Assembly: GCA_905221605.1 (NCBI GenBank)
Contig: CAJNDS010002339.1
Location: 60,001-124,000 of the forward strand
Direction of reading: 5' to 3'
Origin: Symbiodinium natans
Lineage: Eukaryota; Sar; Dinophyceae; Suessiales; Symbiodiniaceae
Length of the DNA: 64,000 nt
The notes below the pieces were generated by a model. It searched no databases. It saw only the letters and a list, made by a program, of their open reading frames with translations, and was not told the origin of the DNA. This document shows, in pieces, positions 22,769 to 32,087 of this stretch (positions within the stretch are counted from its first letter, which is position 1; each line of letters starts with the position of its first letter). A program made the translations under genes and the position numbers.

Positions 22769-24829
22769 TCACTCGGGGTCTTCACCGGCTGCTCCCAGAG
22801 GCTCTTCCTCAGTAAACTCTGAACCACTGCTGGAAGAGTCAGGGCACGCATCCATCTTTGGCCGGCAGAGTTTGCAAACTGCGTCGGCGATCCCCTCCTT
22901 CAAGACGAAAACAGGAGTCGTCTCAGCACATCGCTCCTGCCGCACCGCGCAGCTCTTGCTCAAGTGCAATCGACGAAATCCCCGACGTGAGATTGTAATG
23001 AAGTATGGCGCCTCCGGCATGTCATCGACTTCCACAGCCGAATACGGTCCAGGGAGTGTTGCATCCATGGAACCAGCTGAAGCGACCACGCGATCAGGCC
23101 CCACCTTCATACAAGGAAATTTCCCATTCAAAGACCACCACTGCTTCTCATCATCCCAAAGCAAAACCTCATGTCCCAGAACCACGGCAGCGCCATTTAT
23201 GCCATTATCGTCAGCAAAGGTCTTGATAGTATGAAGCAGCTCCTCTTCCATGTATCCACCGTCTGCGTTTCCCAGCAAGAGGCATTTCGAAACATGATTT
23301 TGAATCGCCTGTACCACCTGCCGACTAGTCAGGATGTAATCCTGTGATCCATGCTGCGCATACGCCCAACGCCCCAAGAAATCCCGGCGGTCCTTCTCAA
23401 CTCCCAGGGCCGCTGCCAGACTTGGAAGAGTGTGTCGCGCGCTATGTCCCGACCAAAACATCACGAGCTGATCGGGGACCAAGCGCGTCCTGTTCAAGCC
23501 CCAAGTATTCCCACTACCTCGGACCGGTGCCGTGAGCGACTTGAGCAGTCGTCTGCACTGAATAGCCAGCCCTTCGCCATCCATGTAAACACGACTGCCA
23601 TGATCCCAATCTTCCGTGAAAATTGGACAAAGAAAATCCCTCGACCACCTCAGCTCCGCTGATGACGCCAATCGGGATCCTTCGAGCATCCAATCAAATC
23701 CCGACAATCCTGCAACTCTCGAGATGAACCCGTGCAATTCTCCAACCTTTCGCCCTGGCCCACTGGTCTTGGTCTTCTTCATGACAAATCGCATTCCAAT
23801 CTGTGAAAACTTCAGGGTATCTGGATCAATGTTCTGAACATCATCTGCTCTCAACGTCCCCCAGATCATCAGAAGCAAAACGAATGCAGTCCACCGTAAG
23901 CCAATCGGTCCAGTGCTCTTACAAACAGCCATCTCCAGCGAAAGCATGATTGCAACAGTGAACATAGGGGCAGGACGCACTGCTGGCGCCTGAGCCTCCA
24001 GCTCCATGGTCCATGACCGGAAAGTCTCCAGCACCATAGGGTCTTGACTGAGACGGTCCTCGGGGGGGACCTGCCCCAGTGTCTCAAGCAATGAAACTGA
24101 AGACAACAGACAGTTCGGAACAGTTTTCCCCATGACCTTGCATTCTGCCCGCTCTTCCATGTATCTGAAAAGATGCGCAGGGGACCCAGGCCAATAGAGG
24201 TTGAAGCTGACTTCCAACCATCGTCTAAAACGACCCCAGGCCTGTGCTCGATTGCGCAGGGTCTTTGCTCGACGGCTGCCAAACATGCGAATCCATGCAG
24301 ATTTCGTTTCACCAAGTGCTTCCATACGTGCCACACAAGGAAGATTAGCATCGCGCATGTACACCACAAGCTGCAACGCCCAACGTTCCCTCTGCTTCGA
24401 CTCGAGCTCTTCCCTCGAGGTTCCTCTCGCCTTGGAGAGTTTCACCGCTTTGATAACTTGCCCGAGCGAAATTCTAGCAGATCCAGCCACCAATTGCTCG
24501 AAGACATCAGAAGAAGAGACCTCTGGACGTGGTATCTTCAACGGTCTTGACACGATTGATTCAGCTACGTCTCGTGCACGATAAGTACCGCGCGCATTCT
24601 GCCTCAATGTCCATTGCCAAAGACTGATACCAACCCGATCCACCTCAGCCTCAGTGAGTTGATCCTTAAGGAACTCTTTGACCAAGATGATTGCCTCAGC
24701 CTCGTCATCATATGAACAAGAAAATTGCGCAGCGCTATGGTAAACCTCTTGCACAGCTTTGCATAGTAGCGAATCATGCGTCCAGAGATTCTCCCATCCA
24801 GGTTTCGGTCCAGGGCCCGTCTCTGACAT
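22769..24829 (-). CDS. tyrosine recombinase (integrase of YR retrotransposon)
   Basis: About 686 residues from the ATG at 24829. The catalytic set of tyrosine recombinases is visible: first Arg in WGTLRADD (~328), a Lys-rich beta-hairpin KKTKTSG (~352), H-x-x-R in SGHSARHT (H463, R466), W489 in LGRW, and the nucleophile Tyr499 in GSQDYI. The N-terminal ~300 residues would be the core-binding region. Past residue 510 lies a ~180-residue extension with a Cys/His-bearing segment (VCKLCRPK) and an acidic tail. The enzyme would insert the element's circular DNA by strand exchange through a 3'-phosphotyrosine. It is the first ORF in the element, 78 bp inside A1. In most Ngaro/DIRS elements this gene is at the 3' side, so the order is unusual. 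Confidence 0.85.
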   Translation of the reverse strand: MSETGPGPKPGWENLWTHDSLLCKAVQEVYHSAAQFSCSYDDEAEAIILVKEFLKDQLTEAEVDRVGISLWQWTLRQNARGTYRARDVAESIVSRPLKIPRPEVSSSDVFEQLVAGSARISLGQVIKAVKLSKARGTSREELESKQRERWALQLVVYMRDANLPCVARMEALGETKSAWIRMFGSRRAKTLRNRAQAWGRFRRWLEVSFNLYWPGSPAHLFRYMEERAECKVMGKTVPNCLLSSVSLLETLGQVPPEDRLSQDPMVLETFRSWTMELEAQAPAVRPAPMFTVAIMLSLEMAVCKSTGPIGLRWTAFVLLLMIWGTLRADDVQNIDPDTLKFSQIGMRFVMKKTKTSGPGRKVGELHGFISRVAGLSGFDWMLEGSRLASSAELRWSRDFLCPIFTEDWDHGSRVYMDGEGLAIQCRRLLKSLTAPVRGSGNTWGLNRTRLVPDQLVMFWSGHSARHTLPSLAAALGVEKDRRDFLGRWAYAQHGSQDYILTSRQVVQAIQNHVSKCLLLGNADGGYMEEELLHTIKTFADDNGINGAAVVLGHEVLLWDDEKQWWSLNGKFPCMKVGPDRVVASAGSMDATLPGPYSAVEVDDMPEAPYFITISRRGFRRLHLSKSCAVRQERCAETTPVFVLKEGIADAVCKLCRPKMDACPDSSSSGSEFTEEEPLGAAGEDPE

Positions 24830-24907
24830 CACTTCTCATGCTCTGCAGCAATGCAATTTGAAAACCATGGCGACTCTACCTGCACAAACCTACCGGAAGA
24901 CCCTCAC

Positions 24908-25125
24908 TACCAAAACAATCGGCCTTCAAGCCATGCCACGGCGGGCGGCGATCATCTGAAGGCCCACGGCCCAACAGAAAAGGATCTCAAAGCATGTTCC
25001 CCAAATAGTGCAAGCGGTCCAAAACGCATTTTCTCAAGTTTTGTTTTTCCCCCAAAGAACTAAGCCCCACCCACCCGCCCAGGCCAAAAACTTCAAGAAC
25101 AAACGATTTGGGAAACCAAAAAGGT
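24908..25125 (-). repeat. A1 split direct repeat (left terminus of YR element)
   Basis: A 218-bp block matching 16831-17046. Its outer edge near 25125 (…AAAAAGGT) is the left end of the element in its own orientation; beyond it the match to the inner copy stops. Confidence 0.85.
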
Positions 25126-25610
25126 AAAGGCTTATGGTTGCACTCCAGGGTTTAGGGCCTTTAGGGTTTATGTGGTTTTGAGAGTGGGATCGGTGGGGAG
25201 CAGTTCCTACGAAGCACTCTTTCGGACTTTCGGCGCTATGAGCTCAAGGCCTGCGGTAAATCGCGAAGTGAGAAAGGCACTCCCTATTTTGGGGGTACTA
25301 TTAGATTAGGCTAGGTCCCTTGCTCCCTAAACCATTCCTTACCTCACGATTGTTTGTAATCGGTGGTTGCTGTCACTGCCCGTAGCCATCTTGAACATCC
25401 ATGTACACAGAAATCGTCGCCTCATGCCTCTGCACCCATTGAAACATGTGAGAATAAGTAAGAAACCATTCCCATTGCTATGCACGCTCTCAGATGCATG
25501 TTCATATCGTCTGGAATCATAGTGTCAACAATGTTGGGGCTTGCAACCTGTTTGAAAGAATGAGAATACTTCAAACATAGGATCATGAATCTGAGCGGTT
25601 TTCGCCCGTC
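25126..25610. other. intergenic stretch with a telomere-like word
   Basis: No gene is visible. At 25147-25172 there is a short GGGTTTAGGG…TTTAGGGTTTA tract. The rest is unremarkable. Confidence 0.5.
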
Positions 25611-25925
25611 TTATCTTTGGCTTTGCTTCCTTCCTCTCCTACGTCTCGATCGGTGCTTTCGGTGTGCCTTTGCAACGATTCTTGTCGTGGAAGTCATTGC
25701 CAAATGTGGGAATTCACCTGTATCAGGCCAAATCACAGAATCATGGGTAACTTGCTCCCATTCGGCTGTGAACGGAATCGGTACTTGTATGGGATGTGGA
25801 ACAATATCGCCTTCGATATCCTCAGCATTCTGGTTTCTTTCGACCAATTCCGGGGGCTGAATTCCACCATCATCCCCAATCCCATTTCCATCACTGCCGT
25901 CACTGAACCTGCTTTTTTTGGGCAT
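25611..25925 (-). CDS. small hypothetical protein, acidic N terminus and very basic C terminus
   Basis: A 104-codon frame from an ATG at 25925. The protein starts MPKKSRFSDG, is acidic in its first half, and ends in an Arg-rich stretch (KHRSRRRRGRKQSQR). Its composition is more protein-like than the opposite-strand frames. On the same strand, about 300 nt upstream, lie a PBS-like word (26222-26236) and a DinoSL-like word (26306-26317), the order seen before the gag of the copia element at 56 kb. It may be the gag start of a truncated retroelement or a small exon. No family is recognised. Confidence 0.3.
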   Translation of the reverse strand: MPKKSRFSDGSDGNGIGDDGGIQPPELVERNQNAEDIEGDIVPHPIQVPIPFTAEWEQVTHDSVIWPDTGEFPHLAMTSTTRIVAKAHRKHRSRRRRGRKQSQR

Positions 25926-25947
25926 CGAGCTTCTTAATTCCTCGTTT

Positions 25948-26170
25948 TCGCGCGAATTCCGTTACGTTTCGATGCTGCCGCTGTGGTTTGCATTTCGATG
26001 CCTTCCGCTGTGGTTTTGCGTGAGTTCCGGCCGGACTAGTTAGGTTGCCGACCGCAACGGCGCGCGCGGTGGGACGGAGCTTGGTTTCGACGCTCCCGCT
26101 GTGGTTTCGCGCGAATTCCGTTGCGTTTCGATGCTGCCGCTGTGGTTTCGCGCGAATTCCGGCCTCTCGT
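25948..26170. repeat. interspersed ~45-bp repeats (CGATGCTGCCGCTGTGG)
   Basis: Four to five copies of a unit that includes CGCGAATTCCG and TTTCGATGCTGCCGCTG, with small differences, alternating with GTTAGGTTGCC-like and CTTAGGTTGCC-like words. The tract lies directly upstream (minus strand) of the small ORF at 25611-25925. Confidence 0.7.
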
Positions 26171-26221
26171 GGCCTCTGCAGCGGGGGCCACTTAGGTTGC
26201 CAACGGCCGTAAAAAGCCGAA

Positions 26222-26236
26222 GGTCCCTCTGGTACC
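26222..26236 (-). promoter_or_regulatory. possible tRNA-iMet-type primer-binding-site relic
   Basis: On the minus strand the word GGTACCAGAGGGACC resembles the copia primer binding site consensus TGGTATCAGAGC (9 of 12 positions). It stands 70 nt downstream of a DinoSL-like word. Weak on its own. Confidence 0.25.
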
Positions 26237-26305
26237 TTGTCCCTTGAAAGCACAAACCCGACCTATCTAAGCCAAGTGCGCACACACTCTTTTTCACTCG
26301 CAGGC

Positions 26306-26317
26306 CTTGAGCCAAAA
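26306..26317 (-). other. DinoSL-like 12-mer
   Basis: Reads TTTTGGCTCAAG on the minus strand, identical to the last 12 bases of the dinoflagellate spliced leader. The preceding bases (GTGAC) do not match the leader but do resemble those before the similar word at 56138-56149 (+), and the purine-rich bases after both words are also alike. It may be a spliced-leader relic in a retroposed copy or a shared piece of two related elements. Confidence 0.35.
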
Positions 26318-26319
26318 GT

Positions 26320-27183
26320 CACGAAGTGCGCAAACTAAACGAATTCAGTGGTGAGCTTAAACGAGCTTCAGAACAAAGTTCCTACTCGCTGCACACTCAC
26401 TCAAAGTAGCGTATTGGGCAAAAACATACTCGTATGATTTCCTAGGGAAATCATCGAGGCAAAAACAGCGAGGATGGGATCACAACGATTCCCAATCACA
26501 AAACAAATCTATACAAGCTGATCCAAAAATATGACAAAACCATCAACGATCAGCCACTATCTTCCACCCCCCGCATTTTGCTGAGGGTTCATGTCAAAGA
26601 TCCGAAGTCCAAGCACTGCTCGGCACTTCAACACTAAGGGTATGCCCTGGCCACATTCCCTTGGTGCGTACTCGCCACCAAAACGAAACAAACGACACAC
26701 CAACCGATCTCTGACATTAAACTTAAACTCACGCAAGCTCCCACCAGAAGGCAGGTTGTCCTGAGTCCAACTGGTACCCAAGAGTTCGTTGTCAAATACA
26801 CGTGACAAACGAGTCCACCTGTACTAGACAGGGATGTCTTGGAAAGTCTCCAAGAGTTCGTTGTGGCAAACACGTTGAAACGAATTAATGCAAGCTTCAG
26901 GCTCACCCCACTCTCAGTACGCGACCTCGACGTGGACATAGCCTTCAGTCTCGCACACTCCAAGAAAGAACCAAAACCTCGTTGGCAAATCGTAACGCAA
27001 CCAACGTAGCGGCAGGTCCACAAAGACAAACAGGCAGCAACCAGAAGACATCATCACTTTGCTGCCGCTTCAACCAAGCGAAAAACACAGCGGCGGGCGG
27101 GCCATGGCAGCGCGGAAGCCATGGCATCCCTAACACGTCACGGCTGCAGGGCTTTTCACAACCCAATGAGGTCTGCAAGCACC
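26320..27183. other. non-coding stretch downstream of decayed copia element
   Basis: No protein-like frame or clear LTR pair is visible. This is where the 3' LTR of the minus-strand copia remnant would be expected, but I could not find a matching copy beyond 32060. Confidence 0.4.
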
Positions 27184-28888
27184 TCAATCCAAATCTTCAC
27201 CAGAAGGATCATCTTCCTTCTCCGCAACGTTCACATCTCGCGAAGACTTGCTTGGCTCAGATGATCTCTTCCTTTCATTCAGCATCTTCTCAAAATCCGC
27301 CCCACGCTCAAGCTTGCTCTTGCTTGCTCGGCGATATGCGCGATCGTTGCAGCATCCAGCACCGGCGAAGCCACTGAGATCGATGAATGCACCGAATCTT
27401 CTCGCTCAACTCGGGCCTTCTTACTCGCCTCCGCTTCTGCTGCTGCAAGCTCAGCGATCCTTTTCCGTTTCTTCTCTGCCTCGTCAAAACTCGCGATCTT
27501 GCTGGACGACCGCATTCTTCACCAGCTTTTTCAGAGCTTGTTCCTCAGTCTCCAGGTCACCAATGCCTTCGCTCAGCATTTGCCACACCTGTTGCCACAT
27601 ATCCGATGGCATTGCAAAATTGAATCTCCGTGGCGCAAGTCATCATTGCGATCATCTGTACCGTTTCCAACATCGTCGCGAAGACCAAAAACCCAGCTCG
27701 TGCGTGGTTCTTCCAACGATTGATCCATGGTGGGCGGGCGCTGCTTTCTATCTCATCTTTCACGCACCTTTCTGCTCCCAAAATGGGTAGCATGCACAGC
27801 ATATCCACCATCCTAAGGATCCCTAGGTCTTGGTGCTCACCCAACAGTAGCACAGGGGTGATTCCCTTGCCTTTCAGACACAGCACGAAACTGATCGTCG
27901 CCAACGCACAGGTGGATGCTGGCACCTCTAGGTAAAGGATACCCTCAGTCACAGCCGACTCCCATAGGATGGCCTTGCCACCGACTTGCCCACGGAGATC
28001 CAAAATCCCCAACAGCTTTGAGGGTTTCGGGCTCACCTCACCGATTTCTTGCATCGGCTTCACCAGATTCTCGAAACTGGCTTGATACTTCATCCTGTCA
28101 TTGTCTGACAACTCGGTTACTACCTTTCCTACATCGAGATCCTCGATTGCCATGCCACGACGGCATATCGCCCACCAAATGTCGTTGTACCATCTTGGCG
28201 GTTCCATTTCTGCCAAGTCAGGGAACAACACCGTCATCCTCTCCAATGACTTGGGCATACTCTTGGGTTTCGGGGCTTGCTGACCAGAGCCCTGGGAGGC
28301 ATGCTTTCCTTCACCTTTCTTTCCAGCAGCCCTCCTTTCTTTTTCACCTTCCCGTAGGTGAAACGCATGTGAAGCATTCGTTCCCCACACCGTCACTACC
28401 GTCTTGCACTTCTCGCAGCACGGCTGCCTTTCTTCATTCCACCCAAGTCCAGATGCCCTGTCACTCCGGAACAGCCACTTACACGGCTTGCACCAAAAAG
28501 GTGCCTCCATCTCGGCAACCTTACCCGTTTTCGGGGTCTCCGGACTTCCTTCAGTGCCCATGTCATCCTCACAACCAGGTACGACCTCCAAACTAGGGCT
28601 CGCTTCGGTGGTGCTTGAATCAGAGTCTCTGCGGATAGACCATAAATCCATATCTCGGGCACGACATGGAGGACTCTCGCTGGCATCCCTGGGGTTTTCA
28701 AGATTTTTCAATTGTTTTGAGGGAATTTTCCAAAACATCACTGCAATTTTGTTCAGCCTGCTCGGATCCCTCCACTTTGCGTCCAGCCGCCTCTGCACAC
28801 TGGTACGCCTCGAAATGCAAACCAACGTTGCGTCGGATACCACAGATCCGCCACACCTGCTGCACATCTTCACTGGGATGGATTCCAA
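27184..28888 (-). pseudogene. accessory Cys-rich ORF downstream of copia RNase H (broken)
   Basis: A 443-codon frame (28888-27557) continues after frame changes as a Lys/Glu/Arg-rich, probably coiled-coil tail (27515-27279) and a short acidic end stopping at 27184. It carries two CxxC pairs that could form a zinc ribbon: FWCKPCKW and CCEKCK, about 35 residues apart, plus an earlier CSRCG. The first ~190 nt overlap the RNase H frame. A similar ORF after RNase H is not part of the standard copia plan. The middle part (WWAICRRGMAIEDLDV…) is unrecognised. It could be an accessory gene of the element or a captured host segment. Confidence 0.4.
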
Positions 28889-29339
28889 GAGCTCGCTGGT
28901 GTTGACAGAATGTCAAGTGACTCAAGCACTTTGTCATGACATCTGCCACCATCGCCGCGGTTGGGCACCGAACGACCTTAAGGGTCTGAGCTTCTTGGAT
29001 CCTCTCCTGAAGATAGCAGACGGCGATGTCCAAGTGACGAACTCGTCGACTCAGACCTCGGTTTAACAACACCGCTTTGGCTGAAGAGCTGTCGGCGTGC
29101 AACCGGATCTTGACCTCTGACTCTGCCAATTGGCCAATCAGAGTCGCCAGTCCCTCGCTCTCTTGCACAGCAGTCAAGATTGCTCTCAACTCTGCTTCAC
29201 AGGAACTCAACGACACACACCCTTGAACGCGAGAAATTCCCTTTATCAAGCATCCTCTGTAAAAGATGGCAATGCCTGACACCGATCTCCGACCAAGTGA
29301 AGCCTGCGGTGCCCAACTGGCATCCGCATACACTTCCAA
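28698..29339 (-). pseudogene. copia RNase H domain (orphaned by internal deletion)
   Basis: Starts at VYADASWA with the first catalytic Asp, then GCVSLSSCEAELRAI (Glu), LHADSSSAK (Asp) and a C-terminal RHLDIAVCYLQE / VADVMTK stretch, the usual end of copia pol. The RT that should precede it is missing. A short preceding stretch in shifted frame resembles the RT-RNase H linker. Confidence 0.75.
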
Positions 29340-29493
29340 CTGCGCCGCACATCACCATCAGGACCGTAGTACGGCCAAGCATGGTATTGTCCGTTTAGGA
29401 ACCTAATCACCTGTCGAGTAAAGGTATCTAGCAGCTCTGTTCCGGATCCGAACCACTTGCTCTTCCCTTTTCTTGATCATTCTGGTTGACATT

Positions 29494-29703
29494 TCAGTCA
29501 TGACCAGCACCTTCATATTGGGCACCGTTGGCCGTTGGCTGGTCTTTGGCAAAAGCACCAGTCACCAGGTTGATGAAGCAAAAATCCGCTTGCAAAGCTA
29601 CAGGCCGATCCTGGACATCCTTGGTCCGGCGATGCTGTGTAGTCCCTCGAGTCATACGACAATGAGGACACTCAGACCACCTTGCAGATGGATCCAAGGA
29701 CAT
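29494..29703 (-). pseudogene. copia integrase remnant
   Basis: About 70 residues with the end of the zinc-binding domain (CPHC) and the first catalytic strand, ALQADFCF, with its Asp. The rest of the DDE domain is deleted. Confidence 0.6.
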
Positions 29704-30003
29704 CCAGCCCAGGATACTCCATATCCCATGACTCCTTTCTTCTCATGTCGCAGCGAAATTTCCTTTCTTGTGAATTTAACTTCCCAACCGGTGCTCACCA
29801 TTTGCTCGGTGCTCAAGATGTTGCGCGCCACATCTGCGACAACTCCGGTCACATATACCGAAATCAAACCAAGATACTGCTCTCCCTCATACATCGGCAA
29901 CAAAGCTCGAATGCGAACTCGCTCGAAGACACTCACTGGAGTATCATTGGCTGCTGCGTACCTCTCATTAGGTCCCAACGCCTTCCGATCCAAGATCTGG
30001 AAC

Positions 30004-30567
30004 TCATCCAAGTATCTTTTCAATCACTGTCACTGACGCTCCTGAGTCGATCAACCACCATCGGCTTGCATCATCCTTCTCCAGACTCTTGACTTGACTC
30101 ATTGGAGGTCTTATGAAGGATTGAACCGGGTTAGACGGTATCATCTGAGATAGATCCGTGGAGATCCGATGCTCCAACTCAGCAATTCGGACTCTCGTCT
30201 CAGTTTCCCACGACCAGTCTACCTCATCAGAGCTCCGGGGAATCCATTCCTTCCTCACCTCATCTAACAGGTCCTCGAGAGGTCGTAATACAGATTCCAC
30301 TCGGGCCTCTGACTCAGGCTCATTCCACTCACCTCCAACCAAATTATAGTCATCAGACTCGCCATCTTGGGAGACTTCAGCAACTGTCTTCCCTTTGCCC
30401 TTTCCCTTGCCTTTCGGCTTTCCTTTTTCAGCCTTCTTCTTGGGACTTCCTTTTGCCTTGGCCTTCGCCAAAGCACTTGGGGAATCCGACTTGTTGGCTG
30501 ACTCTCCATCCTTGTACCAACAATCGCGTGCATAATGTCCCTTTCCATGACACACATAGCACTCCAC
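30004..30567 (-). pseudogene. copia gag C terminus and protease start
   Basis: Begins with the CCHC knuckle CYVCHGKGHYARDC, then a long Lys/Gly-rich basic tract, an acidic linker and the aspartic protease start WWLIDSGASVTV. A frame change at about 30010 moves the rest of the protease into the frame 30023-29652, which then reaches the integrase remnant. Confidence 0.7.
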
Positions 30568-31544
30568 ATCTTTCTTGCTCTGGCTTTGAGATCGTTTTCC
30601 AGCACCTTTGCTGGAATCACGCTTTCCTTTCTGTTCCTTTCCTTTGCCTTTCCCTTTTTCTTCGTTGCCCTTTCCCTTATTGGCTCTCGGAAAGGTTGAA
30701 GTTTCGTACCAGGGGCTTCAGACCACACCCTCTGCTGCACTTCAAACTTCAGAGCAACTCGCTTCAGATCTTCAAACGACTCACTGTTGCCATGCAACAA
30801 GCAATGGCTTCGGCATTTGTCCGGCAAACTGCGCAGCAAAACCATCACCGAATCAGCCTCCTGGATCTGTAATCCGCCAGCATGTACATCGGAATCGAGA
30901 CTATTGAGCAACTTCGTATCTTTGTTCATTTCATGCTCAATCTTACAAACAATTTCCGGAACGCTTGGGGCTTTCACGGTCTGGTTCACCAACTGCGATC
31001 GAAAGTACAGGCATTCAGCTCGTGATTTCAAGCAAAATCCCTTCGCCAACAATCTCAACGCCACGAAGCCAGACTGTTGATAAGTGCTTTCACTTTCAAC
31101 ATACGTCTGCAGAATCAGAGAACTCTTCTCATGACTTGCAAGCGTCTGTCGCAGGATGTGCATCAATCGTGTCGAACGCTTCTGTTGCTCAACAGTAAGC
31201 CGATCCTGCTTCAGCCTAGACTCATCTTGGGTCTTCACTGCATGCATCAACTCATCGGGAAACACTTCAGAACCCAATCCAACCCAACTGGTCAACTTCT
31301 CCATCCAGGTCAAGAAGCCGAGCGCTTCCGAGATGCGATCTTTCCATGCCGAGAAGTCAATGGTCGGCAAACTGGGCAACCACTTGTCTGATCGGGCAAA
31401 CACATCTCTTTCACCGTCTTTTCCACAGGCAGAGGCCTTGGTGGTGGACTCGGGGTCGCTACTCGGAACATCTGGGCCCCCTGCGCCGAGGTACCCACTA
31501 GGTGGAGGGTATTCATGCGTTGCTGTTGCTGCTGCATCATCCAA
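30264..31544 (-). pseudogene. copia gag central region
   Basis: Encodes the helical gag body (…FLTWMEKLTSWVGLGSE…) and runs out of frame before the zinc knuckle at about 30600. The gag N terminus lies in a different frame, so at least one frameshift separates them near 31400. Family length and order fit a copia gag in three pieces. Confidence 0.55.
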
Positions 31545-31939
31545 TGCTGTTGTTGTTGCTGTTGCTGCACCATAGACGATGTCATCGTCTGCATAAACTG
31601 TTGCTGTTGCACCACAAGCTGTTGCATCATACCTTCCAAGTCACGCACTTGTCTTGTCAACCCTTGCACATCAGGCGGTGAACGCAACGGCATCACCGAC
31701 GGTTGGGGAGACACCATAGGCAATCCCGGAGGGTGGTGACGGGCTTCCCATCTCTTGCTGAGGTATTCCAGGGTTGGCAATTCATCTGAGCCATACCTGG
31801 TCTCGTCCCAAACCCGGAAAGGGTCTACCTTTCGCCTTGTCTCCGCATATATGATGGGCAAGGAACTTCCACGTTCACGTCCACCTCTTGGACTCCTCGT
31901 GTGAGCCAAACTGGCTCCACGTGGGGGTGTGTTCAACAT
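31310..31939 (-). pseudogene. copia gag N terminus with poly-Gln tract
   Basis: From ATG at 31939 the frame gives a Pro/Arg-rich start, then a Gln/Met-rich segment built on CAA/CAG runs (31510-31640), then a Pro-rich linker before losing frame. The Gln tract could expand by slippage. Confidence 0.5.
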
Positions 31940-32087
31940 CGCTCCTAGACTTAGCTTCCCCTGCAGTCTTCCCACAACTTCTTCTAGTAAAAGTCTTCTC
32001 ACCAGCACCAGATGGTCCAGACTTCTGAAGAACCTTAAATCGGTTACAACCAAACCCAGTTCCAGACAAACCTTGCCCGGTTTGGGC

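Larger units (their letters stand above)
16280..25125 (-). mobile_element. tyrosine-recombinase retrotransposon (Ngaro/PAT-type split direct repeats)
   Basis: Read on the minus strand, the element runs A1 (25125-24908), tyrosine recombinase, gag-like ORF, methyltransferase-like/oxygenase-like/RT/RNase H ORF, B1 (17205-17047), A2 (17046-16831), a 392-bp spacer, then B2 (16438-16280). A1 and A2 match each other, as do B1 and B2. B1 abuts A2 directly, which is the junction expected from joining the two element ends in a circle. This is the split-direct-repeat plan of Ngaro/PAT elements within the DIRS order, and the tyrosine recombinase and DIRS-type RNase H fit. All three ORFs are long, so the copy looks recent. 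The recombinase is first rather than last, which is unusual for the group. Length is about 8.85 kb. Confidence 0.85.
27184..32060 (-). mobile_element. decayed, internally deleted Ty1/copia retrotransposon
   Basis: On the minus strand the pieces run gag (poly-Gln N terminus, then CCHC zinc knuckle), protease with DSGAS, a short integrase remnant (CPHC and ALQADFCF), then directly RNase H (YADASW, SSCEAELRA). Most of the integrase and the whole RT palm are missing between about 29340 and 29500. At least three frameshifts break gag-protease. A further Cys-rich ORF overlaps the RNase H end and runs on to 27184. The element cannot be autonomous. LTRs could not be assigned. Confidence 0.75.

Noticed and set aside
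25380-25395. CCGTAGCCATCTTG as a spliced-leader relic
   Set aside because: Only the first ten bases match DinoSL; the diagnostic TTTTGGCTCAAG end is absent.
31510-31640. Plus-strand Cys-rich frame over the CAA/CAG tract
   Set aside because: It is the reverse strand of the gag poly-Gln tract, so the Cys run is an artefact.
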